Assembly: GCA_009781565.1 (NCBI GenBank)
Contig: WQXV01000032.1
Coordinates: 1 to 9,226, forward strand
Source: Actinomycetes bacterium
GTDB lineage: Bacteria > Actinomycetota > Coriobacteriia > WRKU01
Direction of reading: 5' to 3'
DNA length: 9,226 nt
Numbering within the stretch: position 1 is the stretch's first letter; each line of letters begins with the position of its first letter. Below are positions 1-6,202 of this stretch, one piece after another. The position numbers were made by a program, and so were the translations under genes. Below the pieces are notes generated by a model, which was given only the letters and a program-made list of their open reading frames with translations, made no database searches and was not told the origin of the DNA.

Positions 1-979
1 AGCCGGGACCGCGATCATATCCGGCTTGGGTGTCGGCATGATGTCGACCGTGCTACCGATCTTGGTTGTGGCAGCCGGTATCATCATCGCCTATCTCTTG
101 GGACAGGCTGCGGGTGGTGGCTATGTTTCCGGCATCTACGGTATCGGTCTTGCAGCCGTAGGGATGCTCTCGACCATCGCGATCACGATAGCTGTCGATG
201 CGTATGGCCCGGTAGCGGACAATGCCGGGGGTATCGCCGAGATGGCCAACATGGGCCCAGGAGTACGTGCGGTGACCGATGCGCTTGATAGCGTAGGAAA
301 CACAACGGCAGCCATCGCTAAGGGATTTGCGGTAGGCTCCGCAGGATTGACGGCACTCTCACTCTTCGTCGCCTTTAAACAAGCTTTAGGAGCTTTGGAT
401 TTTGAGACGAATATGTCACTTGAACAACCTTGGATCATTGCGGGGCTCTTTGTGGGCGGTATGATTCCCTTCCTATTCGCTGCGTTGACCATGAATGCCG
501 TGGGACGTACGGCGTATGCCATGATCGGAGAGGTCAGACGCCAGTTCAAAGAGATCCCCGGTATCATGAAGGGTACGGGAAAACCCGACTATGCTGCCTG
601 TGTCGATATTTCAACGAAGGCAGCGCTCAAAGAGATGCTTCTTCCGGGACTGTTGGCGATCGGAGTCCCGATATTTGCTGGTATCATCCATCTCGAACTG
701 CTGGCCGGGCTGCTTGCCGGTGCTCTGATCTCGGGATTCCTCCTAGCCATCATGATGTCGAATGCGGGTGGCGCATGGGACAACGCAAAGAAGTTGATCG
801 AGAGTGGTTATGGAGGCGGAAAGGGATCTGATGCCCACAAGGCCGCAGTGGTGGGTGACACGGTAGGAGATCCGTTCAAGGACACCTCTGGGCCTTCTAT
901 GAATACCTTGATAAAGCTGATGACCATCGTAGCCTTAGTATTCATGCCGCTATTTGGGCGGATTCCTTGGCTGAAGTAG
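1..979 (+). CDS. hppA: Membrane-bound ion-translocating pyrophosphatase, C-terminal part (5' end outside window)
   Basis: This integral membrane enzyme hydrolyses cytoplasmic pyrophosphate and uses the energy to pump H+ and/or Na+ across the membrane. The reading frame is open from base 2 to the TAG at 977-979, about 325 residues, roughly the C-terminal half of the usual 650-800. No start is assigned because the frame runs off the left edge. Visible family signatures are DAYGPVADNAGG (from base 197), GNTTAAIAKGF (from base 296) and the C-terminal SNAGGAWDNAKK followed by a VVGDTVGDPFKDTSGPS-type stretch; the DxxxD/K clusters bind Mg-PPi. Several long hydrophobic segments are present. The codon at 308-310 (Ala after GNTT) is the position where Ala marks potassium-dependent enzymes and Lys marks potassium-independent ones. 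Whether it pumps Na+ or H+ cannot be told because the diagnostic N-terminal helices are missing. TAG is followed immediately by an in-frame TAA. There is no terminator before dnaG, so read-through is possible. Confidence 0.96.
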   Translation, partial: AGTAIISGLGVGMMSTVLPILVVAAGIIIAYLLGQAAGGGYVSGIYGIGLAAVGMLSTIAITIAVDAYGPVADNAGGIAEMANMGPGVRAVTDALDSVGNTTAAIAKGFAVGSAGLTALSLFVAFKQALGALDFETNMSLEQPWIIAGLFVGGMIPFLFAALTMNAVGRTAYAMIGEVRRQFKEIPGIMKGTGKPDYAACVDISTKAALKEMLLPGLLAIGVPIFAGIIHLELLAGLLAGALISGFLLAIMMSNAGGAWDNAKKLIESGYGGGKGSDAHKAAVVGDTVGDPFKDTSGPSMNTLIKLMTIVALVFMPLFGRIPWLK

Positions 980-1032
980 TAAGCTGATTACGTGAGAACA
1001 CCACAGCAGAGAGTTCCAAGGTAGATCCTGCG

Positions 1033-2853
1033 ATGGCCCGCATCTCGGAAGAGGACATCGCACGTATTCGTGATGCGACCGATCTGGTCGGACTCATATC
1101 CGAGCGGACACCTCTTAAACGAAAAGGACGCCTCTACTGGGCATGTTGCCCACTCCATCAAGAGAAGACACCGTCTTTCAAAGTGGACCCAGCGACAGGG
1201 TTGTGGCACTGCTTCGGATGTGGTGCCGGCGGAGATGCTTTCGGGTACCTCATGCAGACTGACAATCTCACCTTTTTAGAAGCGGTCACCCTGCTTGCCG
1301 ATCGCGCGCACATCGAGATTGAGACGACGGCAGATGACACTATCAAGCGAGGATTACGCGAGAAGATCTACGCGATATGCGATGATACCGCTCGTTACTA
1401 CCATGCGGTGCTGACCCGCAGCCCTACCAGTGAGCCGACACAAGCTCGAACCTACCTGTCTGCTCGCGGATTCGGAAGTGAGTTAGCATCATCATGGACT
1501 CTGGGCTATGCCGCAGGCGGAGGAATGCTGGTCTCATACCTGCGCGAGCAAGGTCACCAGGATGACGACATGCTTGCTGCCAATGTTGCACTGCGTACGG
1601 GCGACGGATTGCTGAGGGATCGCTTTTATCATCGCATCATGTTCCCGATAAAAGATATCAGAGGACGCGTGTGTGCGTTCGGTGGTCGAATACTGGGGGA
1701 GGGACAACCCAAGTATCTCAACACGAACGATACACCCATATTCAAGAAGTCGAACACACTGTATGGCCTTGATGTCGCTAAGAACCCTATCGTCAAGACC
1801 AAGACCGCCCTCGTCGTCGAAGGCTACACCGATGTGATCGCGCTTCATGAAGCAGGATATGACAATGCTGTCGCAACATTGGGCACCGCCTTGACCGAGC
1901 AGCATGTCAAGTTACTTGCCCGTTTTGCGCAACGGGTGATCTATGTCTTTGACGGTGATGAGGCAGGTCTGCGTGCTGCTGATCGAGCGGTCGAGTTCAT
2001 TGACGAGACCATCACACCGGAAGCGACTAAGAACCCGATCATGCTTGACGTATTGATCCTTCCCGCAGGATCAGATCCCGCCGATATGGTCTCGACCGAG
2101 ACGGGACTACGTGAGTTCAATGAGCTGCTCGAGCAGACGACACCTCTTATCACCTATGCCCTGGAGAGGCGGCTGGCACCCTATGATCTCAGTCGCCCCG
2201 AGCAACAGGTACGCGCTCTTGATGATGCTGTATCGATACTCGCACCGATCAAGACCTCATCGATCGCTGCAAGCTATGCGCGAGATCTTGCTGATCACTT
2301 TGCTGCCGCTGGGTCCTCGATCGACCTGAACCAGGTACTTTCCGCCCTTTCACGAACGAAGGTCGTTGCGCGAAGAAACGACGAGGATGCTGCGCAGGAT
2401 AAAGCGCCAGGCTTATCGGAGGACGATCAGGCTGAAGCGTATGATCCGCTCGAGGTAGAGACGATCGGATTGATGATAGCCAATCCGACCATGCGGAAAG
2501 CCATTTCCCAGATCATAGATGTCGACATGCTCAATGCAGAACTTATGCGTGTCCTGTTTACCACCATCACCTCAAAAGATCACATGAAGACAACTCCGGA
2601 GGAGTTGCTTTCAGAGCTCATACGCCTCCGCCCGGAAGTAAGCTCAGTCTTCTCGGGATACGATTTTGTCGAGGGCCAACACGTACATCCTGATACGGGG
2701 GTCGAGTTCGCGCGCAGTATTAAGATCGGGCAAATGGAGCGGCGCATTCGGCTTCTTCGTGCACAGCTGCGAAGAGTCGAGGATAAAGAAGGTAAGCAGA
2801 GACTTGTCGAGGAGATAGTCTCACTTCAGAAACAATTATTAGAGACATCCTAG
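1033..2853 (+). CDS. dnaG: DNA primase DnaG
   Basis: DnaG synthesises the short RNA primers for lagging-strand and origin replication and works with the replicative helicase DnaB. The 606-residue product has the standard three-part layout. The N-terminal CHC2 zinc finger has ligands C39, H42, C60 and C63 (CCPLH and WHCFGCGAGGD). The catalytic core carries a RIMFPIKDIRGRV segment near residue 201 and a Toprim domain with VVEGYTDV (E263) and FDGDEAG (D307, D309), the metal-binding acidic residues. A variable linker of about residues 440-470 precedes a C-terminal helicase-binding domain ending in a charged coiled region (about 565-606). Length is normal for the family. The ATG at 1033 gives the expected start just ahead of the zinc finger; AAGG at 1018-1021 is a weak ribosome site 11 nt upstream. 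It lies 53 bp after hppA and 117 bp before rpoD, consistent with a macromolecular synthesis operon. Confidence 0.98.
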   Translation: MARISEEDIARIRDATDLVGLISERTPLKRKGRLYWACCPLHQEKTPSFKVDPATGLWHCFGCGAGGDAFGYLMQTDNLTFLEAVTLLADRAHIEIETTADDTIKRGLREKIYAICDDTARYYHAVLTRSPTSEPTQARTYLSARGFGSELASSWTLGYAAGGGMLVSYLREQGHQDDDMLAANVALRTGDGLLRDRFYHRIMFPIKDIRGRVCAFGGRILGEGQPKYLNTNDTPIFKKSNTLYGLDVAKNPIVKTKTALVVEGYTDVIALHEAGYDNAVATLGTALTEQHVKLLARFAQRVIYVFDGDEAGLRAADRAVEFIDETITPEATKNPIMLDVLILPAGSDPADMVSTETGLREFNELLEQTTPLITYALERRLAPYDLSRPEQQVRALDDAVSILAPIKTSSIAASYARDLADHFAAAGSSIDLNQVLSALSRTKVVARRNDEDAAQDKAPGLSEDDQAEAYDPLEVETIGLMIANPTMRKAISQIIDVDMLNAELMRVLFTTITSKDHMKTTPEELLSELIRLRPEVSSVFSGYDFVEGQHVHPDTGVEFARSIKIGQMERRIRLLRAQLRRVEDKEGKQRLVEEIVSLQKQLLETS

Positions 2854-2871
2854 ATCGATCTCATCGATCTC
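2852..2871. repeat. Short tandem repeat and palindrome in the dnaG-rpoD gap
   Basis: Directly after the dnaG stop, ATCGATCTC occurs twice in tandem without a gap (2854-2862 and 2863-2871). The first copy overlaps a perfect 10-bp palindrome, AGATCGATCT (2852-2861). No U-run follows, so it is not an intrinsic terminator. The remaining gap to 2970 holds AGGGGAG (2897-2903), which could serve the upstream TTG start option of rpoD, and a TATATT (2922-2927) without a recognisable -35 box. The repeat may be chance in a GATC-rich genome; function unknown. Confidence 0.4.
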
Positions 2872-2970
2872 ACGATCAAATTTGCTCAATAGGTATAGGG
2901 GAGAATAACCCTTGAGTTGCGTATATTGTTTCGTATGTCATCGAGCAAGACCGTAATAGAGAGTGAGAAC

Positions 2971-4617
2971 ATGGCAGTCAAAACGAATAGTGCAAAGACA
3001 TCCACCGCAAAACCAGCAGCGAAGAGGGCACCCACATCAAAGATGACGAAACCCAGCGCATCTTCAAAAACTCAGACTGCATCAAAGAAGAAGGTGGTGG
3101 AAAAACCAAAGCGTCAACAAGGTGCGAAGACTCAAGTACGCACGACAGCCTCAAAGAAACCTTTACCGAAACGTACGACCAAGGCAGAAAAACCGACCAA
3201 GGGAGCTCGCAAGCCGGTGGGCACCTCTTCGCGTTCCGCTCAAGCGAAAAAGACGGTACCAACCGCTAAAAAGGGGTCATCGAAAAAGATATCGATATCT
3301 GAAAAACCAATGAAAAAGAAAAGTGCGAAAACACTGGCTCCTATAGCACCCAGCAGTTCAGAAAAAAAGAAAAACATTACGCCGAAGCGAACTACCAAGA
3401 AAGATGAGCAGAAACAACCCAAGAAACCTTCGAAGGCATCTAAGCCATCCGATGATGTCGACCTTGATGAGGAGGTCCTCGATCTGGAAGATATCGAACC
3501 TGCGGATATCGAGATCGTTGAAGGATTCGACATTGATGAGGAGCCCAACGAGGAAGAACTTACTGCTGTTGAAAATGAGAACCAGAAGACCGATGTCGAT
3601 GTCAAGGAGATCGATGCACTGCTTCGAGAGGAAGCACGAGTGGCCTCCAAGAACCGTCGCGCCAAGACCCGCGCTGAGGCGACGGCTAGTCCGGGTCTTA
3701 CCGCCGACAGTGTGCGCATGTATCTCAAGGAGATCGGAAAAGTCGATCTTCTGACCGCTGCTCAAGAGGTCGACCTTGCAAAAAAGATCGAGAAGGGGCT
3801 TGAAGCGACTGCGGAGCTTGAAGCATCCCTCGATTCAGGTAAGGAGCTTTCGCGAGTCATGAAGCGCCGGTTGGTCCGCCAGGAGCAGATCGGCATCAGC
3901 GCGAAGGCTCAGTTGGTCGAAGCGAATCTCAGGCTGGTCGTATCGATCGCCAAGAAATACATTGGTCGCGGAATGTCGTTTCTCGATCTTATCCAAGAAG
4001 GAAATCTGGGACTCATCCGAGCGGTCGAGAAATTCGACTATACCAAAGGATTCAAGTTCTCAACTTATGCGACCTGGTGGATACGCCAAGCTATCACCCG
4101 TGCGATCGCAGACCAAGCGCGCACGATCCGCATTCCGGTCCACATGGTCGAGACGATCAACAAGCTCATACGAATACAGCGTCAACTCGTCCAAGAGTTG
4201 GGTGAGGATCCTACGCCTGCCCAAATAGGGGAGAAGATGGGGTTTGATGAGGACCGTGTACGCGAGATCCTCAAGATCAGCCAGGAGCCTGTCTCGCTCG
4301 AGACCCCTATCGGGGAAGAGGAGGATAGCCAACTGGGCGACTTCCTCGAAGACGAGATGCTGCTCGGACCGGTCGAGGCCGCGAGCATCACCTTGCTCCA
4401 AGAGCAGATCGACCGAGTACTCGGTGAGCTCTCCGACCGAGAGCGAAAGGTGATCGAGCTACGCTTCGGTCTCAGTGACGGACATCCACGAACCCTTGAA
4501 GAGGTCGGGCGTGAGTTCGGGGTCACCCGTGAGCGTATCAGGCAGATCGAATCAAAAACGCTCAACAAGCTGCGCCATCCAGGACATTCAAGTAAATTGC
4601 GTGATTATCTGGAGTAA
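2971..4617 (+). CDS. rpoD: Primary (housekeeping) RNA polymerase sigma factor RpoD/SigA
   Basis: This sigma-70 group 1 factor directs core RNA polymerase to -35/-10 promoters of most growth genes. From the ATG at 2971 it has 548 residues. Residues 1 to about 160 are a very basic Lys/Ser/Thr/Pro/Ala tail, and about 161-215 an acidic stretch. Region 1.2 follows (LTADSVRMYLKEIGKVDLLT, near 243), then region 2 (ANLRLVVSIAKKY, FLDLIQEGNLGLIRAVEKFD, FSTYATWWIRQAI; about 317-378). The region 3.2 finger is EEEDSQLGDFLEDE, and region 4 holds the helix-turn-helix TLEEVGREFGVTRERIRQIE (508-527) and the end LRHPGHSSKLRDYLE. The order matches actinobacterial SigA. Start choice: ATG 2971 has GAGAG seven bases upstream; TTG 2917 (18 residues longer, AGGGGAG 13 bases upstream) and ATG 2935 are alternatives. 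It follows dnaG in the usual order. No terminator is seen after the stop. Confidence 0.97.
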   Translation: MAVKTNSAKTSTAKPAAKRAPTSKMTKPSASSKTQTASKKKVVEKPKRQQGAKTQVRTTASKKPLPKRTTKAEKPTKGARKPVGTSSRSAQAKKTVPTAKKGSSKKISISEKPMKKKSAKTLAPIAPSSSEKKKNITPKRTTKKDEQKQPKKPSKASKPSDDVDLDEEVLDLEDIEPADIEIVEGFDIDEEPNEEELTAVENENQKTDVDVKEIDALLREEARVASKNRRAKTRAEATASPGLTADSVRMYLKEIGKVDLLTAAQEVDLAKKIEKGLEATAELEASLDSGKELSRVMKRRLVRQEQIGISAKAQLVEANLRLVVSIAKKYIGRGMSFLDLIQEGNLGLIRAVEKFDYTKGFKFSTYATWWIRQAITRAIADQARTIRIPVHMVETINKLIRIQRQLVQELGEDPTPAQIGEKMGFDEDRVREILKISQEPVSLETPIGEEEDSQLGDFLEDEMLLGPVEAASITLLQEQIDRVLGELSDRERKVIELRFGLSDGHPRTLEEVGREFGVTRERIRQIESKTLNKLRHPGHSSKLRDYLE

Positions 4618-4657
4618 AGTCAAGCAAGGCTATGGTCAAGCTCGCATTTACGGACGT

Positions 4658-4671
4658 TGGTATACTATAAT
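4658..4671 (+). promoter_or_regulatory. Promoter -10 region for the CAT-anticodon tRNA
   Basis: Two overlapping -10 elements lie 15-25 bases before the tRNA: TATACT (4661-4666), preceded by TGG, which makes an extended -10, and a consensus TATAAT (4666-4671). No good -35 hexamer stands at 16-18 bp from either; TGGTCA (4633-4638) is too far upstream. An extended -10 can act without a strong -35. The rpoD transcript may also read through into the tRNA. Confidence 0.6.
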
Positions 4672-4686
4672 GTGCACTTGCCTTGG

Positions 4687-4762
4687 GGGCCCTTAGCGCA
4701 GTGGTTAGCGCAGAAGACTCATAATCTTTTGGTCGTAGGTTCGAATCCTACAGGGCCCACCA
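4687..4762 (+). tRNA. tRNA with CAT anticodon: tRNA-Met by anticodon, possibly tRNA-Ile2 (lysidine)
   Basis: A complete 76-nt cloverleaf with encoded CCA. The acceptor stem is GGGCCCT (4687-4693) paired with AGGGCCC (4752-4758), discriminator A 4759, CCA 4760-4762. The D stem is GCGC/GCGC and the T arm GTAGG-TTCGAAT-CCTAC. The anticodon loop is CTCATAA with CAT at 4720-4722, closed by a stem with one G-U pair. The first acceptor pair is a full G-C, unlike the mismatch usual in initiator tRNA, so it is not tRNA-fMet. By anticodon it would be named elongator tRNA-Met. Acceptor, D-loop and variable-loop sequence closely resemble bacterial tRNA-Ile2, whose CAT is changed to lysidine-AT by TilS to read AUA, including C4-G69 and C5-G68 pairs. 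I cannot decide without the genome's other CAT tRNAs. Confidence 0.96.
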
Positions 4763-4807
4763 CACCGTAACAACCGCGAACAGATTCTGCGCTCGATTAA
4801 AACTAAT

Positions 4808-4836
4808 TTGCGCGCGATAAGTTTATTGTCTATACT
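4808..4836 (+). promoter_or_regulatory. Promoter of tRNA-Asn (TTGCGC - 17 bp - TATACT)
   Basis: A -35-like TTGCGC (4808-4813) and a -10 TATACT (4831-4836) are separated by exactly 17 bp. Transcription would start near 4843, about seven bases before the tRNA 5' end. This is the best-formed promoter in the window and lies in the 87-bp gap between the two tRNA genes, which otherwise holds nothing I can name. Confidence 0.7.
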
Positions 4837-4849
4837 AGGGGGTTGTTAT

Positions 4850-4926
<77 letters not shown>

Positions 4927-4932
4927 CATGAG

Positions 4933-4974
4933 AAAAACAGGTGAAGTGTTGATAACAATGTTTCACCTGTTTTT
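4933..4974 (+). terminator. Intrinsic terminator after tRNA-Asn
   Basis: A perfect 13-bp inverted repeat: the left arm (4933-4945) starts with AAAAA and contains CAGGTGAA, and the right arm (4962-4974) is its exact complement ending in TTTTT. The loop is 16 nt (4946-4961). The A-run before and T-run after the GC-containing core give a classical rho-independent terminator that would also work on the opposite strand. It closes the tRNA unit and separates it from galE. Confidence 0.9.
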
Positions 4975-5019
4975 GTGTTTAAATGAAACTGCATCAGCCA
5001 AACGATAGAGAGATGACGT

Positions 5020-5988
5020 GTGTCTATGAACATTCTGATCACAGGAGGAGCAGGTTATATCGGCTCGATTACAACACGCGTGCTTCTTGATGCCGGTCAT
5101 AGCTGCACTGTTGTGGATACCTTGGAAAACGGACATCGCTGGGCGGTCGACCGTCGCGCGAATTTTGCCCTGGGCAACGTTGGCGACGCAGCTCTCATGC
5201 GCTCGCTTCTTGTCGATATCGATTGTGTGATGCATCTTGCCGGATACATCGAAGTCGGAGAATCATATCAAAACCCCGAGAAGTACTATCGCAATAATGT
5301 CGAGGCTCCTAAGGTCATGCTCGAGGAGATGGTCAGGGCGCAGGTCGACAAACTGGTCTTCTCCTCAACAGCTGCCGTCTATGGCGAACCGTCTCAGATA
5401 CCTATCACCGAAGAAGCTCTTACTGCTCCTATCAATCCTTATGGGGAGTCCAAACTGCGTTTTGAACAATTGCTCGATCGATTCGGCGACTCGATATCCT
5501 CAATACGTTTTCGTTATTTCAATGCCGCAGGAGCCATGCCAGATGTCAGTTTAGGTGAGGATCACGATCCCGAGACCCACTTGATCCCCAACATCTTGCG
5601 CACGATAATTGCGGGGGAAGACCGATTCGTGTTGTTCGGCAATCAATATCCGACCGTCGACGGGACCTGTGTGCGCGACTATATCCATGTCTTTGATATC
5701 GCGCAGGCGCATCGTCTGGGCATTGAAGCCCTCGCTCATGGTTTCAAAGGTGGCATCTACAACCTGGGCAATGGTAATGGGTTTTCCAATCTCGAGATCG
5801 TTGATGGCTGCAGGCAGGTAAGTGGAGAGTCACTTGCGATCACCTTTGCTGATCCACGTGATGGAGACCCTGCGGTTTTGGTAGCGAGTCCGCAACGTGC
5901 AGCAGATGAGCTCGATTGGCATCCTCGTTATAGCGACATCAATACGATCATCTCGCACGCGTATGCCTGGCATCGCGCTCATCAGTAG
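5020..5988 (+). CDS. galE: UDP-glucose 4-epimerase GalE
   Basis: GalE interconverts UDP-glucose and UDP-galactose with a bound NAD+, feeding galactose use (Leloir pathway) and cell-surface glycan synthesis in the cytoplasm. The 322-residue product is an extended short-chain dehydrogenase. The Rossmann nucleotide loop GGAGYIGS is at 9-16, HLAGYIEVGES follows near 72, the catalytic Ser is in FSSTAAVYG (about 116), and the YxxxK pair is Y141/K145 in NPYGESK. RYFNAAGA (165-172), the substrate-side RDYIHV (219-224) and a late RDGDPAVLVAS also match GalE. Length fits (E. coli enzyme 338). Start: GTG 5020 has GAGAG seven bases upstream; ATG 5026 gives the family-typical MNILITGG but sits 13 bases from that site, so either is possible. 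No clear promoter lies between the terminator and the start. It stands alone between tRNAs, with no other gal genes in view. Confidence 0.95.
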   Translation: MSMNILITGGAGYIGSITTRVLLDAGHSCTVVDTLENGHRWAVDRRANFALGNVGDAALMRSLLVDIDCVMHLAGYIEVGESYQNPEKYYRNNVEAPKVMLEEMVRAQVDKLVFSSTAAVYGEPSQIPITEEALTAPINPYGESKLRFEQLLDRFGDSISSIRFRYFNAAGAMPDVSLGEDHDPETHLIPNILRTIIAGEDRFVLFGNQYPTVDGTCVRDYIHVFDIAQAHRLGIEALAHGFKGGIYNLGNGNGFSNLEIVDGCRQVSGESLAITFADPRDGDPAVLVASPQRAADELDWHPRYSDINTIISHAYAWHRAHQ

Positions 5989-5994
5989 TACAAT
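5989..5994 (+). promoter_or_regulatory. Possible -10 element for tRNA-Val
   Basis: TACAAT directly follows the galE stop codon and ends 17 bases before the tRNA. No convincing -35 hexamer lies at 16-18 bp upstream, inside the galE 3' end. With only 23 bp between the galE stop and the tRNA, co-transcription with galE followed by RNA processing is the alternative. Confidence 0.35.
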
Positions 5995-6011
5995 GGGTAG
6001 CACGACTTTGT

Positions 6012-6086
6012 GCGCGATTGGCTCAGCGGAAGAGCGCCGCCTTCACACGGCGGAGGTCACTGGTTCAAATCCAGTATCGCGCACCA
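6012..6086 (+). tRNA. tRNA-Val(CAC)
   Basis: A complete 75-nt cloverleaf with encoded CCA. The acceptor stem is GCGCGAT (6012-6018) with ATCGCGC (6076-6082), discriminator A 6083, CCA 6084-6086. The D stem is GCTC/GAGC. The anticodon stem is CCGCC/GGCGG around the loop TTCACAC, with CAC at 6044-6046 reading the GUG valine codon. The T arm is ACTGG-TTCAAAT-CCAGT. No U-rich hairpin terminator is seen after it before the ABC-F gene. Confidence 0.97.
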
Positions 6087-6119
6087 TCTTCGGATCATGC
6101 CATCTAAGTGCGCATCGAA

Positions 6120-6202
6120 ACCCTTATACTCGATACCCTTATCAGGGGCATTCTGAGAACGTGCCATCGTACCTTGAACTGATGGAATTGCGTGTGAAAT
6201 GA
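6120..6202 (+). promoter_or_regulatory. Leader of the ABC-F gene: -10-like box, direct repeat, small hairpins, possible leader peptide
   Basis: The 112 bp between tRNA-Val and the ABC-F start carry an 8-bp direct repeat ACCCTTAT (6120-6127 and 6135-6142, 15-bp period); the first copy overlaps a TATACT -10-like box (6125-6130) that lacks a good -35. Next come AGGGG (6144-6148) and a 13-codon frame, GTG 6161 to TGA 6200-6202, with an in-frame ATG at 6182. Its stop overlaps the ABC-F ATG (6199-6201) as ATGA. CCCT/AGGG (6136-6139 with 6144-6147) and GGCATTC/GAA-TGCC (6147-6165, CG bulge) could form small hairpins over the AGGGG and GTG. All of this is pattern reading; translation of the small frame is not shown. 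Confidence 0.35.

Noticed and set aside
136..567. Minus-strand open frame of 143 codons opposite hppA
   Set aside because: It is the mirror of conserved pyrophosphatase membrane segments; Ser/Ala/Pro-rich with no motif.
3240..3728. Long minus-strand open frame (162 codons), Ser/Phe-rich
   Set aside because: It lies wholly opposite the lysine- and acid-rich part of rpoD; its Ser/Phe richness is the mirror of GAA/AAG/GAT codons. No family motif or ribosome site.
4763..4807. Terminator between the two tRNA genes
   Set aside because: Only a trivial CAGA/TCTG pairing with no real loop and no U-run; not credible as an intrinsic terminator.
4933..4974. Inverted repeat as a mobile-element end or attachment site beside tRNA-Asn
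   Set aside because: The A-run/T-run hairpin is fully explained as an intrinsic terminator. No integrase, target duplication or partial tRNA copy is present.
5897..6160. Plus-strand open frame running through the galE end and tRNA-Val
   Set aside because: Most of it reads through a tRNA gene and an overlapping galE frame. Only its last 13 codons (6161-6202) are kept as a possible leader peptide.
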